Origin: Bin80 sp965116685
GTDB taxonomy: Bacteria; Bacteroidota; Rhodothermia; Rhodothermales; Bin80
Length of the DNA stretch: 64,000 nucleotides
Direction: 5' to 3'
Assembly (NCBI GenBank): GCA_965116685.1
Contig: OZ220707.1
Location: forward strand, 868,001 to 932,000
In this document: piece by piece, positions 1 to 11,970 of the stretch
Layout: each line of letters opens with the position of its first letter
How positions within the stretch are numbered: position 1 is the first letter of the stretch
Translations under genes and position numbers: made by a program
The notes under the pieces: generated by a model
Seen by the model: only the letters and a program-made list of their open reading frames with translations
Database searches by the model: none
Told to the model about the DNA's origin: nothing

Positions 1-1098
1 GGACAGGACTGCTCCCGGTTAATAAATCAGGATACAGTGGAGATTGTAACTGAGCAGGATACAGTCAGATACACACCACTCCATGATCCAGAGATGACTC
101 TTATCCTTCAGATCACTGACAGCACAGTCTTTTACGACATTGCCCCAGACGGCTGGGGTGGTACCCTCGTAGCCCACTCGGAGATCAGCAATCGCGTCTC
201 CAACCTCCCAATGGCAACCTTATTCAGCCAATACATCGAAAGCGGATCGAAGATAGATACCACGGAAAATTATTCGGTGGATTGGTTCTATTACTCACCA
301 AGTACAACGACCAACATCAATGAGGTGAAAGAACACGTCACTTACCTGCGAAATACGGTGTCTACATCCCGCTTTAACAACACAGGCATTGGTCTGGAAC
401 GTCCATTTGCACATCTGCCCGGTATCGTGTCTGATTCGTCTAAATCTAATAGAGCAAATCGGACCACCCCACTCTCGCTTGACTTCAGTCTTAATCCCAC
501 CTATATGGTGCCTGGAAGCACAACTACCCTTGTTGCACTTCCACCTCTTAGACATGGATTTTATCAATATAAATGGAGATATCGACAACGTTATTCAGAT
601 GATTCTCTCTCGGAATGGTTTTCTCTAATAACCACAAATCCTGGTGGATGGGAAACAACATTTACATTTCCATCAGGTGTTGAAACTGTCGAATTCAAGG
701 TGCGGCTTGAGGAATTGGAAAGTCCAAGCAACCCAGTCGTCCTTGATAACGACACAGTAAAACCTATTACTGAAACATTCGTTATTTTCGCTTATAATGA
801 TGCCTCCGCAGGTGGAAAAACAAATCTCGTATCAGGGTTGGTCGGTCTCGAACAGAACTACCCGAACCCGTTCAATCCGGCTACAAAAATTCACTTCGGC
901 ATTCCCGAGCCGGGGCATGTCACTCTTGTTATTTCTGATATTCTGGGACGGGAAGTCGCACGGCTGGTAGATGAACAAGTGAATGCGGGCCGTCATCAAG
1001 TGACATGGGATGCCTCCAGCTTCCCTAGTGGCGTATACATTTATTACTTGCGAACTCCTGTACTCACCCAGACCAGAACGATGGTGTTGACGAAGTAG
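1..1098 (+). CDS. secreted protein with C-terminal T9SS-type sorting domain, 5'-truncated by window edge
   Basis: The frame is open from the first base of the window, so the true start lies to the left; a GTG at 37 is only the first start-like codon. The visible 365 codons give a beta-rich, Thr/Ser-rich protein without a recognisable catalytic domain. The last ~85 residues form the classic type IX secretion C-terminal domain: an LEQNYPNPFNPATKI box, a GREVARLVDE segment and a GVYIYYLRT strand followed by a basic end. In this family that domain directs export across the outer membrane and surface attachment or release. The function of the N-terminal part is not recognised. Followed by IS debris, not by a co-directional gene. 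Confidence 0.8.
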   Translation, partial: GQDCSRLINQDTVEIVTEQDTVRYTPLHDPEMTLILQITDSTVFYDIAPDGWGGTLVAHSEISNRVSNLPMATLFSQYIESGSKIDTTENYSVDWFYYSPSTTTNINEVKEHVTYLRNTVSTSRFNNTGIGLERPFAHLPGIVSDSSKSNRANRTTPLSLDFSLNPTYMVPGSTTTLVALPPLRHGFYQYKWRYRQRYSDDSLSEWFSLITTNPGGWETTFTFPSGVETVEFKVRLEELESPSNPVVLDNDTVKPITETFVIFAYNDASAGGKTNLVSGLVGLEQNYPNPFNPATKIHFGIPEPGHVTLVISDILGREVARLVDEQVNAGRHQVTWDASSFPSGVYIYYLRTPVLTQTRTMVLTK

Positions 1099-1212
1099 TT
1101 TTGCTTCCTTCTAAACTACTCCCAGAAAATCGTCAATCGCTATTCAATATTACAATACAGGCGTGTTTGTATCCAATTCTTTCGCAGATACTATCAAACA
1201 GGCTCTTCGCTT

Positions 1213-1479
1213 TTATGAGTGGGCAATCTGTTTTTGGGAGCCTTCAGGATACAGATCCAGTCCACCGAGATAGAAGTAAATTGCATTTGCCAACCGCTTG
1301 GTATTTTGGAATCCGCGGCAGCGGACTTTGATTATTTTGATTCGACTGTTGATGCGTTCCGCTGGTCCAGTACTGACTTTGAAGATGAATGCATTGAGAA
1401 TTCCCCAAAGGTATTTTCTGATCGTCTTGGCAACTTTAACCATGGCTTCAAGCCGACAATGTAAGGCCCGGGCAACCAT
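1213..1479 (-). pseudogene. ISL3-family transposase, C-terminal fragment
   Basis: About 88 codons encode only the end of an ISL3-type transposase: a segment with INSRIKIIKVRCRGFQNTKRLANAI leading to a GGLDLYP-like end. ISL3 transposases normally have ~400 residues, so at least three quarters are missing. It lies antisense to the neighbouring ISL3 remnant at 1548 and is a different, diverged element. No terminal repeat was recognised. Confidence 0.65.
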
Positions 1480-1547
1480 TTTTTGGTTCTACCGCAATTT
1501 GTGTGGAACGATTAAATTTAGGTCCCACCAAAATATAGCTTATATCA

Positions 1548-2247
1548 ATGGAACCTTATCTGGACTTGACGCGACTCACCTTGGGATTGGGGGAGGACTG
1601 GACGATTGACAAGGCGCTTCTGGATGAGCAGATTCAGCGGATGGACATCTACATATCTCATTCGGGAGGTGCGTTGATTTGTCCCGAGACGAGCGAGACG
1701 GGGACGCTCTATGATCATGGAACGGAGCGGACATGACGGCACTTGGATTGCTATGAATTCAAGTATTTTGTACATCGCCAGGTTCCCCGGATTCAGTCGT
1801 CTGCGGGCGTGAAGACGATCCAGACTCCCTGGCAACGGCGTCGAGTCGGTTTACCAGTGTGTTTGAGTGCTGGACGATTCATTTACTGAAAGCAACCAAG
1901 AACCAGACGAAGACGGCCCAGCTGCTTCGTCGTAAGTTTGACACGGTCAACCGCATCCTGCACCGCAGTGTATCGTGTGGGATGAAGCGCAGGCCGCTGG
2001 ACGAGATTGCATATGTGAGTGTAGACGAGAAGGCATTTCAGCATGGACATCGCTATGCAACGATTGTCAGTGATTCGAGGCGTGGGGTCGTGATTGATGT
2101 TGGGGAAGGCCGGGACAAAGCCAGTGCAAAAACTCTGTTAGGCCGCCTTCTGGTACAGAAAAAGGGAACGGTCCAGACGATTACGACGGATATGTGGAGG
2201 GCCTACATTACCGCGATCCAGAAGCTGTTTCCCACGGCCATCCTGAT
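1548..2247 (+). pseudogene. ISL3-family transposase, N-terminal half (copy B), interrupted
   Basis: Starts MEPYLDLTRLTLGLGED and runs through the zinc-finger/HTH region to the first two catalytic aspartates (VSVDEKAF at ~2014 and TTDMWRAY at ~2187). It is broken three ways. An in-frame TGA at 1734-1736 stands where the family has Trp (GTERT*RHLDCYEF). A frameshift lies near 1848, where RRRVG continues as FTSVFECW in another frame. The gene then stops at 2247, where the 3' end of an antisense group II intron begins. The sequence should continue with a DRFH motif; a homologous but diverged continuation (copy C) lies beyond the intron array at 13907. Confidence 0.75.
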
Positions 2248-2401
2248 ATCGCGGTAGGGACCCGGATTGCTCCCACAAGCGCTAACTTGTTTGATTAAGA
2301 AAATATTTTTCAATCTGAGGTTTTCTTTTACGGTTAGATCCTCAAGTCCATTCGAGATCATTTTCCAATCTCGAATCATGGTCTCCAGACCACATGAAGG
2401 C

Positions 2402-3562
2402 TCAATCGCCCGAGTTACTTGATTCAAGGCGAACTTGAAGTTTTTCCAAGGGCTCGTTTGGAATGCGGTAGCCCCAGGGGGAAAAAGTTCGTGCATGACG
2501 AACGATTTTTTCCGTGAGCAGTGCCACCAAGAACTTTCCGTAAAGCCAGGCCTTCGCACTCTCTTGGTCATATTTCGGTAAATGACCAAATTGAGACAAT
2601 GATTTGAATCGTTTGAATACGAGTTCAACCTGCCACCTCAGGCGATACCAATCAAGCACCTGCGATGCAGAAAATTGATCTGCTGGAAATGTGGTAAATA
2701 CAATGACATAGCGCGCAAAGCGTAGCGTTTGTTCCATGGGCTTTGTTCCATGGTTTTGGGCATCCTTGCGAATTTTCTTGCAGGCCTTCTGGGCCGCTTC
2801 CTCTGTTTTCCGAAGGACACAAACACGCCCCGGTACCGGAGGATCCGACCCGACGTACACCTTCCATTCCCCAATTGCACCAATGCGGGTGATGGACTCC
2901 ACCGCACGCAACAGATCAAAGGATGTGTCAGGCTTCGTATGGAAATGGAGCGTACCCGTATTCACACGAACGGTGACATACCCACCAGATTTTGTCACGT
3001 ATTGCACGCCGCTGGCCGTTGCATAGACACGGTCCGCCAGAATATAATCCCCAGAATGAACCGGAAATTGTTTGAATGATTCGCCGGTTCCCTTTCCCTT
3101 GGTTGGAGTAAGTTTGAAGAAATCGCACCCAAAGGAAGGCAGGGCTACGCTATAATGTATGCGCCACTGCGACCCAGTTCGTCCAGGCTCGCAGACCACC
3201 GTGGCATCAAACGCACGTACTTGATGCTTCGTATCACCAGAGATCGTGCTCCCATGTTCCTCAAATAGTGCCTTGCAGAGTGCAGAAAGCCAGTCCCGAG
3301 ATTTGCGTAGACGTTTGAGCAGCGCTACATCCGATAGCTCGGCCAGATTTGCCTGACGAGCTCGTACCACGGTTTCACGTAGGGAATGCCCGCATCCCAA
3401 ATGGATAAGCAGCGTTCGCAGAAGGGCCTCTGGAGACTTATCCTTACGCAGTCCGCGTAAGGCGCCCGTATCCGCTGCTAAATCCTTCCAGTTCTCGGGC
3501 AGAAACGAAAGCAAGACACCCCAGTCCTCACTAATCGGTGCCGTCGTAACGGTTCGCTTCAT
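2402..3562 (-). pseudogene. IS4-family DDE transposase, C-terminus frameshifted
   Basis: The preferred start is the ATG at 3562 (MKRTVTTAPISEDWG). The DDE residues are visible: FDATVVC, ILADRVYA, and the Y-x2-R-x3-E-x6-K signature in YRLRWQVELVFKRFK. The reading frame stops at 2402, but homologous-looking C-terminal sequence (PWKNFKFALNQVTRAIEP through WKMISNGLEDL) continues in another frame from about 2455 down to about 2290. A single-base frameshift near 2440-2465 is therefore likely and the full protein would be ~430 residues. The final ~55 residues contain no catalytic residue, so the activity of the shortened protein is uncertain. Confidence 0.78.
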
Positions 3563-3581
3563 GAAAATTCCGATCAAGTTC

Positions 3582-3679
3582 GAGGTTCTTGCAAAACTCT
3601 TCTACAATCCGAATAATATACCCGTAGACACTCTCAGAGCAATATTCGCCTCCAAATGAGAGAGTTTTGCAAGAGGCTC
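3582..3679. repeat. 98-bp MITE, copy 1
   Basis: A 98-bp element with imperfect terminal inverted repeats (GAGGTTCTTGCAAAACTCT left; GAGCCTCTTGCAAAACTCT as the reverse complement of the right end). It is flanked by AGTTC (3577-3581 and 3680-3684). The same 98-bp element occurs at 42864-42961. It encodes nothing, and its ends resemble those of some IS5-type elements, so it is probably non-autonomous. It sits just upstream of the IS4-like transposase, inside that element, and may alter its expression. Confidence 0.8.
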
Positions 3680-3781
3680 AGTTCCTTTGATTTAGGGAAA
3701 GCTACAATAATTATTGATTGTAAACAAGTTAGCGCTTATGCGGATTGCTCCGGGCCCCCCGCACAGATCCGGACGTGCGCG

Positions 3782-4009
3782 TTAACGCATCCGGCTCCTC
3801 CCTCGGGTCGCACCGGCGTGCATAACGGCAGAATTGCCGTAGCCGATTGATCCCATAAACTCACTGATCCATCTCTGTGTATGGCGTGAGCCCGGATCTC
3901 CCAGCTTCCCCTTGGGTGGGGACCTTCGCTCCAGCGACTCCGCAGGTCGCCCCTTGTTCGCCGCCTTCTTCACTACTATGTCCCCATCTGACTGCTCCAT
4001 CCCGTGCAT
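3782..4009 (-). pseudogene. remnant of group II intron reverse transcriptase in intron 0
   Basis: A 75-codon frame joins the N-terminal end of the intron-encoded protein (MHGMEQSDGDIVVKKAANK) directly to its last residues (GRSRMR), which overlap the start of domain V. All reverse transcriptase and maturase motifs are deleted. The neighbouring full-length introns have MHEMEKSDRGIVVRKTANK and end in the same GRSRMR. Mobility of intron 0 would have required a protein supplied in trans. Confidence 0.7.
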
Positions 4010-4342
4010 CGCAGGCTTCGGCGTCTTCCGCCTTCCCTGCGCGATCCCAACTCTGCGTTTAGGACAGGATAGAGCCCTCACAGGTCCCGACAAAATGCGT
4101 ACATATGTCCCTGAGTTCTTAGACACCGTGGGCCTGTATGCCGCCTCGCCATGGCGGTGACATACATGTTGCCTTCGACCACTTGGACAGCCTCGGCGAC
4201 CCAGACGATAACGATTTCGTTGCTCAATAGCTCCGGCCACACGCACCTCTACCGACGCTTCGTCGTGACCCTCGCGGGGCACAACGCACGGCTCGAGGAA
4301 GTATGTGATTGGTTGCATCTTCATACTACGGGACTTGCACCC

Positions 4343-6249
4343 ATCGCGGTAGGGACCCGAGTTTCCTCGGGCCCCCCGCACAGATCCGGACGTGCGCGTT
4401 AACGCATCCGGCTCCTCCCTTGGGTTACACTCGCGTGCTTGACGGAAAATCGTCTCGCCGGCCAGTCGTGTCGTATGTTCAGCTTCGGCCAATAGCGCTC
4501 AATGAGGATATCCAACTGCTCCCATGTGGTCCGATCCTTCTGGGATCGTCGACGTAGGATACACAGCCATACCCATTTCAAGCACTTAAAACATCTCCAT
4601 AGGTACCGATAACTCCATGGTACGGCATAGTAATTCAGCCATCCATTAAGAACTTGGCCAAGCCATAGGCCCGTATCATGCACGCTTTCGTGCATCCGGC
4701 GCCATAGCTCCCTACGAATTCGTTTTATGAAGCGCACCATGCGCTTCGCGATTGGCTTACGGCCCAGCCCAAATGACCCCTTACGGGTTTTACGACAGTA
4801 ATGTGTAAATCCCAGAAAGTCAAAGGTCTTCGGCTTGCCGTCTCCCCGTTTTCTACGGTGCTCCATCGCGTTGCGACCAAATTCGATCAGTCGCGTTTTG
4901 TCTGGATGCAGACTCAATCCGAATTTCTCCAGTCGGGCCCGCAATGCACGTAGAAACTTCTCCGCCTCCTCCTTATACTTTCCACAAAATCGTCCGCATA
5001 ACGAACGATATACGACTCTCCACCGATCTTGCGTGATTTGCGCTGGGACTCAAACCATAAGTCCAGCACGTAATGAAGGTAGATGTTGGCCAGAATCGGA
5101 GAGATCACCGCGCCTTGCGGCGTGCCTCGCCTACTTTCCTGCCAGTTCCCATCCTCCATCACCCCCGCCTTCAGAAATTTTGTGATGAGTCGGAGCACCC
5201 GTTGATCTGCAATCCGGTGTTCCAGGAAGCGGAGTAACCACTCCTGATCCACCATGTCAAAGAATTTCCGAATGTCCGCATCCACCACATAGTTGACCCT
5301 CCGGCGTTCGATCACATACGCGACGGCATCCAGTCCATCATGGGCACTGCGCCCCGGCCTGAATCCATAGCTGAACCCGCAGAACTCATTTTCATAAATG
5401 GGCTCTAAGATACATTTTACCATCGCGGTCTGGACGATCTTGTCCTCCAGCGCTGCGATCCCAAGCGGTCGTGTGCCTCCATCAGGCTTCGGTATATTCA
5501 CCCGCCTGCTGGGGGTCGCTCGAAACGATCCACGGTGTACGCGTGTGCAGAGATCCGCAAGGTTGCGGTCCAAGTCCACGCTATACTCCTCCCACGTCAC
5601 GTTGTCCACCCCAGGGGACGCTTCTCGCTTTAATGCGAAAAACGCCGCCGTCAGTGATTCCACGCTGATGTGGTGCAAGAGCGTTGTAAACTTCGGGTTC
5701 CGTTGTACGACTTCCCGTATCCGCTCAATCCCCTGGTGCACACGCGCCCATTTCTGCGCATGGTGTGTGGTGGGATCTTGCGGATTCCCCTCGGGTAGAG
5801 GCCTTCGCTCCGACCGCTCCGCGGATGGCTCCTTGTTCGCGGTCTTCCTCACTACTATGCCTCTATCTGACTTCTCCATCTCGTGCATCTTAGGCTTCGG
5901 CGTCTTCCGCCTTCTCTAAGCGGCCCCGTACGACTACAGGGCAAGATGGAGACCTCCCAGGTCCCGGCAAAGTGCGTACGTGCGTCCCTGAGTTCCTGGA
6001 CACCGTGGGCCTGTAGATCCTCTCACCATAACGATGACCTACATGGTGCCTTCGACCTGTAACACAGCCTCGACGACCCAGATAATGCATATTTCGTTGC
6101 TCAATAGCTCCGGCCACACGCACCGCTGCCGACACTTCATCGGGACCCTCACGGATCACAACGCACGGCTCGCGGAAATATGTGTTTTGGTTAAACTTCA
6201 TACTGCAGGACTTGCACCTGCTACACTTATGCCAGTTAGCCTGGCGTTC
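4343..6249 (-). mobile_element. group II intron, array copy 1 (3'-most in intron sense)
   Basis: The intron reads on the minus strand from 6249 (GAACGCC, a GUGYG-like start) to 4343 (GCGAT, an AY end). Domains I-III occupy about 6249-5890 and the intron-encoded protein 5888-4399 in domain IV. Domain V (GAGCCGGATGCGTTAACGCG and on, 4414-4383) has the catalytic AGC triad. Domain VI is a GC-rich hairpin with a GGAAAC loop and a branch-type A eight bases from the end. Its 3' side abuts the interior of intron 0 at 4342. Boundaries come from the repeat phase and from the exact interruption of intron 0; splicing has not been shown. Confidence 0.85.
4399..5888 (-). pseudogene. group II intron reverse transcriptase/maturase, frameshifted (copy 1)
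   Basis: The first frame (5888-4914) begins MHEMEKSDRGIVV and carries the RT fingers/palm motifs: PKPDGGTRPLGIAALEDKIVQ, FGFRPGRS-like YGFRPGRSAHDGLDAV, RRGTPQGAVISPILANIYL and the catalytic RYADDFV. Immediately after YADDFV the frame is lost; the expected continuation (YKEEAEKFLRALRARLEKFG) is in another frame, which runs to 4399 with the maturase X domain (FDFLGFTHYCRK and on). A short deletion of 1, 4 or 7 bases fits. No HNH endonuclease domain follows. The product stops just after the RT active site and should lack maturase activity. All five array copies share the same lesion. Confidence 0.85.
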
Positions 6250-8156
6250 ATCGCGGTAGGGACCCGAGTTTCCTCGGGCCCCCCGCACAGATCCGGACGT
6301 GCGCGTTAACGCATCCGGCTCCTCCCTTGGGTTACACTCGCGTGCTTGACGGAAAATCGTCTCGCCGGCCAGTCGTGTCGTATGTTCAGCTTCGGCCAAT
6401 AGCGCTCAATGAGGATATCCAACTGCTCCCATGTGGTCCGATCCTTCTGGGATCGTCGACGTAGGATACACAGCCATACCCATTTCAAGCACTTAAAACA
6501 TCTCCATAGGTACCGATAACTCCATGGTACGGCATAGTAATTCAGCCATCCATTAAGAACTTGGCCAAGCCATAGGCCCGTATCATGCACGCTTTCGTGC
6601 ATCCGGCGCCATAGCTCCCTACGAATTCGTTTTATGAAGCGCACCATGCGCTTCGCGATTGGCTTACGGCCCAGCCCAAATGACCCCTTACGGGTTTTAC
6701 GACAGTAATGTGTAAATCCCAGAAAGTCAAAGGTCTTCGGCTTGCCGTCTCCCCGTTTTCTACGGTGCTCCATCGCGTTGCGACCAAATTCGATCAGTCG
6801 CGTTTTGTCTGGATGCAGACTCAATCCGAATTTCTCCAGTCGGGCCCGCAATGCACGTAGAAACTTCTCCGCCTCCTCCTTATACTTTCCACAAAATCGT
6901 CCGCATAACGAACGATATACGACTCTCCACCGATCTTGCGTGATTTGCGCTGGGACTCAAACCATAAGTCCAGCACGTAATGAAGGTAGATGTTGGCCAG
7001 AATCGGAGAGATCACCGCGCCTTGCGGCGTGCCTCGCCTACTTTCCTGCCAGTTCCCATCCTCCATCACCCCCGCCTTCAGAAATTTTGTGATGAGTCGG
7101 AGCACCCGTTGATCTGCAATCCGGTGTTCCAGGAAGCGGAGTAACCACTCCTGATCCACCATGTCAAAGAATTTCCGAATGTCCGCATCCACCACATAGT
7201 TGACCCTCCGGCGTTCGATCACATACGCGACGGCATCCAGTCCATCATGGGCACTGCGCCCCGGCCTGAATCCATAGCTGAACCCGCAGAACTCATTTTC
7301 ATAAATGGGCTCTAAGATACATTTTACCATCGCGGTCTGGACGATCTTGTCCTCCAGCGCTGCGATCCCAAGCGGTCGTGTGCCTCCATCAGGCTTCGGT
7401 ATATTCACCCGCCTGCTGGGGGTCGCTCGAAACGATCCACGGTGTACGCGTGTGCAGAGATCCGCAAGGTTGCGGTCCAAGTCCACGCTATACTCCTCCC
7501 ACGTCACGTTGTCCACCCCAGGGGACGCTTCTCGCTTTAATGCGAAAAACGCCGCCGTCAGTGATTCCACGCTGATGTGGTGCAAGAGCGTTGTAAACTT
7601 CGGGTTCCGTTGTACGACTTCCCGTATCCGCTCAATCCCCTGGTGCACACGCGCCCATTTCTGCGCATGGTGTGTGGTGGGATCTTGCGGATTCCCCTCG
7701 GGTAGAGGCCTTCGCTCCGACCGCTCCGCGGATGGCTCCTTGTTCGCGGTCTTCCTCACTACTATGCCTCTATCTGACTTCTCCATCTCGTGCATCTTAG
7801 GCTTCGGCGTCTTCCGCCTTCTCTAAGCGGCCCCGTACGACTACAGGGCAAGATGGAGACCTCCCAGGTCCCGGCAAAGTGCGTACGTGCGTCCCTGAGT
7901 TCCTGGACACCGTGGGCCTGTAGATCCTCTCACCATAACGATGACCTACATGGTGCCTTCGACCTGTAACACAGCCTCGACGACCCAGATAATGCATATT
8001 TCGTTGCTCAATAGCTCCGGCCACACGCACCGCTGCCGACACTTCATCGGGACCCTCACGGATCACAACGCACGGCTCGCGGAAATATGTGTTTTGGTTA
8101 AACTTCATACTGCAGGACTTGCACCTGCTACACTTATGCCAGTTAGCCTGGCGTTC
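6250..8156 (-). mobile_element. group II intron, array copy 2
   Basis: Same 1907-bp unit as copy 1 with no difference seen by eye. It joins copy 1 and copy 3 directly, 3' end to 5' end. Confidence 0.85.
6306..7795 (-). pseudogene. group II intron reverse transcriptase/maturase, frameshifted (copy 2)
   Basis: Both partial frames (7795-6821 and the second frame to 6306) translate identically to copy 1, including the frameshift directly after RYADDFV. Confidence 0.85.
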
Positions 8157-10063
8157 ATCGCGGTAGGGACCCGAGTTTCCTCGGGCCCCCCGCACAGATC
8201 CGGACGTGCGCGTTAACGCATCCGGCTCCTCCCTTGGGTTACACTCGCGTGCTTGACGGAAAATCGTCTCGCCGGCCAGTCGTGTCGTATGTTCAGCTTC
8301 GGCCAATAGCGCTCAATGAGGATATCCAACTGCTCCCATGTGGTCCGATCCTTCTGGGATCGTCGACGTAGGATACACAGCCATACCCATTTCAAGCACT
8401 TAAAACATCTCCATAGGTACCGATAACTCCATGGTACGGCATAGTAATTCAGCCATCCATTAAGAACTTGGCCAAGCCATAGGCCCGTATCATGCACGCT
8501 TTCGTGCATCCGGCGCCATAGCTCCCTACGAATTCGTTTTATGAAGCGCACCATGCGCTTCGCGATTGGCTTACGGCCCAGCCCAAATGACCCCTTACGG
8601 GTTTTACGACAGTAATGTGTAAATCCCAGAAAGTCAAAGGTCTTCGGCTTGCCGTCTCCCCGTTTTCTACGGTGCTCCATCGCGTTGCGACCAAATTCGA
8701 TCAGTCGCGTTTTGTCTGGATGCAGACTCAATCCGAATTTCTCCAGTCGGGCCCGCAATGCACGTAGAAACTTCTCCGCCTCCTCCTTATACTTTCCACA
8801 AAATCGTCCGCATAACGAACGATATACGACTCTCCACCGATCTTGCGTGATTTGCGCTGGGACTCAAACCATAAGTCCAGCACGTAATGAAGGTAGATGT
8901 TGGCCAGAATCGGAGAGATCACCGCGCCTTGCGGCGTGCCTCGCCTACTTTCCTGCCAGTTCCCATCCTCCATCACCCCCGCCTTCAGAAATTTTGTGAT
9001 GAGTCGGAGCACCCGTTGATCTGCAATCCGGTGTTCCAGGAAGCGGAGTAACCACTCCTGATCCACCATGTCAAAGAATTTCCGAATGTCCGCATCCACC
9101 ACATAGTTGACCCTCCGGCGTTCGATCACATACGCGACGGCATCCAGTCCATCATGGGCACTGCGCCCCGGCCTGAATCCATAGCTGAACCCGCAGAACT
9201 CATTTTCATAAATGGGCTCTAAGATACATTTTACCATCGCGGTCTGGACGATCTTGTCCTCCAGCGCTGCGATCCCAAGCGGTCGTGTGCCTCCATCAGG
9301 CTTCGGTATATTCACCCGCCTGCTGGGGGTCGCTCGAAACGATCCACGGTGTACGCGTGTGCAGAGATCCGCAAGGTTGCGGTCCAAGTCCACGCTATAC
9401 TCCTCCCACGTCACGTTGTCCACCCCAGGGGACGCTTCTCGCTTTAATGCGAAAAACGCCGCCGTCAGTGATTCCACGCTGATGTGGTGCAAGAGCGTTG
9501 TAAACTTCGGGTTCCGTTGTACGACTTCCCGTATCCGCTCAATCCCCTGGTGCACACGCGCCCATTTCTGCGCATGGTGTGTGGTGGGATCTTGCGGATT
9601 CCCCTCGGGTAGAGGCCTTCGCTCCGACCGCTCCGCGGATGGCTCCTTGTTCGCGGTCTTCCTCACTACTATGCCTCTATCTGACTTCTCCATCTCGTGC
9701 ATCTTAGGCTTCGGCGTCTTCCGCCTTCTCTAAGCGGCCCCGTACGACTACAGGGCAAGATGGAGACCTCCCAGGTCCCGGCAAAGTGCGTACGTGCGTC
9801 CCTGAGTTCCTGGACACCGTGGGCCTGTAGATCCTCTCACCATAACGATGACCTACATGGTGCCTTCGACCTGTAACACAGCCTCGACGACCCAGATAAT
9901 GCATATTTCGTTGCTCAATAGCTCCGGCCACACGCACCGCTGCCGACACTTCATCGGGACCCTCACGGATCACAACGCACGGCTCGCGGAAATATGTGTT
10001 TTGGTTAAACTTCATACTGCAGGACTTGCACCTGCTACACTTATGCCAGTTAGCCTGGCGTTC
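8157..10063 (-). mobile_element. group II intron, array copy 3
   Basis: Central unit of the array; 1907 bp, indistinguishable by eye from copies 1, 2 and 4. Confidence 0.85.
8213..9702 (-). pseudogene. group II intron reverse transcriptase/maturase, frameshifted (copy 3)
   Basis: Identical translation to the other copies: RT half 9702-8728, maturase half in another frame to 8213. Confidence 0.85.
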
Positions 10064-11970
10064 ATCGCGGTAGGGACCCGAGTTTCCTCGGGCCCCCCGC
10101 ACAGATCCGGACGTGCGCGTTAACGCATCCGGCTCCTCCCTTGGGTTACACTCGCGTGCTTGACGGAAAATCGTCTCGCCGGCCAGTCGTGTCGTATGTT
10201 CAGCTTCGGCCAATAGCGCTCAATGAGGATATCCAACTGCTCCCATGTGGTCCGATCCTTCTGGGATCGTCGACGTAGGATACACAGCCATACCCATTTC
10301 AAGCACTTAAAACATCTCCATAGGTACCGATAACTCCATGGTACGGCATAGTAATTCAGCCATCCATTAAGAACTTGGCCAAGCCATAGGCCCGTATCAT
10401 GCACGCTTTCGTGCATCCGGCGCCATAGCTCCCTACGAATTCGTTTTATGAAGCGCACCATGCGCTTCGCGATTGGCTTACGGCCCAGCCCAAATGACCC
10501 CTTACGGGTTTTACGACAGTAATGTGTAAATCCCAGAAAGTCAAAGGTCTTCGGCTTGCCGTCTCCCCGTTTTCTACGGTGCTCCATCGCGTTGCGACCA
10601 AATTCGATCAGTCGCGTTTTGTCTGGATGCAGACTCAATCCGAATTTCTCCAGTCGGGCCCGCAATGCACGTAGAAACTTCTCCGCCTCCTCCTTATACT
10701 TTCCACAAAATCGTCCGCATAACGAACGATATACGACTCTCCACCGATCTTGCGTGATTTGCGCTGGGACTCAAACCATAAGTCCAGCACGTAATGAAGG
10801 TAGATGTTGGCCAGAATCGGAGAGATCACCGCGCCTTGCGGCGTGCCTCGCCTACTTTCCTGCCAGTTCCCATCCTCCATCACCCCCGCCTTCAGAAATT
10901 TTGTGATGAGTCGGAGCACCCGTTGATCTGCAATCCGGTGTTCCAGGAAGCGGAGTAACCACTCCTGATCCACCATGTCAAAGAATTTCCGAATGTCCGC
11001 ATCCACCACATAGTTGACCCTCCGGCGTTCGATCACATACGCGACGGCATCCAGTCCATCATGGGCACTGCGCCCCGGCCTGAATCCATAGCTGAACCCG
11101 CAGAACTCATTTTCATAAATGGGCTCTAAGATACATTTTACCATCGCGGTCTGGACGATCTTGTCCTCCAGCGCTGCGATCCCAAGCGGTCGTGTGCCTC
11201 CATCAGGCTTCGGTATATTCACCCGCCTGCTGGGGGTCGCTCGAAACGATCCACGGTGTACGCGTGTGCAGAGATCCGCAAGGTTGCGGTCCAAGTCCAC
11301 GCTATACTCCTCCCACGTCACGTTGTCCACCCCAGGGGACGCTTCTCGCTTTAATGCGAAAAACGCCGCCGTCAGTGATTCCACGCTGATGTGGTGCAAG
11401 AGCGTTGTAAACTTCGGGTTCCGTTGTACGACTTCCCGTATCCGCTCAATCCCCTGGTGCACACGCGCCCATTTCTGCGCATGGTGTGTGGTGGGATCTT
11501 GCGGATTCCCCTCGGGTAGAGGCCTTCGCTCCGACCGCTCCGCGGATGGCTCCTTGTTCGCGGTCTTCCTCACTACTATGCCTCTATCTGACTTCTCCAT
11601 CTCGTGCATCTTAGGCTTCGGCGTCTTCCGCCTTCTCTAAGCGGCCCCGTACGACTACAGGGCAAGATGGAGACCTCCCAGGTCCCGGCAAAGTGCGTAC
11701 GTGCGTCCCTGAGTTCCTGGACACCGTGGGCCTGTAGATCCTCTCACCATAACGATGACCTACATGGTGCCTTCGACCTGTAACACAGCCTCGACGACCC
11801 AGATAATGCATATTTCGTTGCTCAATAGCTCCGGCCACACGCACCGCTGCCGACACTTCATCGGGACCCTCACGGATCACAACGCACGGCTCGCGGAAAT
11901 ATGTGTTTTGGTTAAACTTCATACTGCAGGACTTGCACCTGCTACACTTATGCCAGTTAGCCTGGCGTTC
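10064..11970 (-). mobile_element. group II intron, array copy 4
   Basis: Fourth 1907-bp unit, no difference seen from copies 1-3. Confidence 0.85.
10120..11609 (-). pseudogene. group II intron reverse transcriptase/maturase, frameshifted (copy 4)
   Basis: Identical translation to the other copies: RT half 11609-10635, maturase half in another frame to 10120. Confidence 0.85.

Larger units (their letters stand above)
2274..3740 (-). mobile_element. IS4-like insertion sequence, 1467 bp
   Basis: Ends are near-perfect inverted repeats: CACAAGCGCTAACTTGTTT at the left and CATAAGCGCTAACTTGTTT as the reverse complement of the right end (18 of 19 match). It is flanked by an 11-bp direct repeat CGGATTGCTCC (2263-2273 and 3741-3751); duplications of 10-12 bp are usual in the IS4 family. 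One transposase gene fills it on the minus strand. A 98-bp MITE (3582-3679) has inserted between the transposase start and the right end. The target is the domain VI loop of a group II intron. Confidence 0.88.

Noticed and set aside
5398..5919. 173-codon plus-strand frame antisense to the reverse transcriptase in each unit
   Set aside because: Composition follows the opposite-strand RT gene and it has no protein-like motif; a shadow frame.
5890..6399. 169-codon minus-strand frame crossing each intron junction (MAEAEHTTRLAGETIF...), repeated down the array
   Set aside because: It covers domains V-VI of one intron and domain I of the next and overlaps the end of the maturase frame. It is structured RNA read as protein, not a gene.
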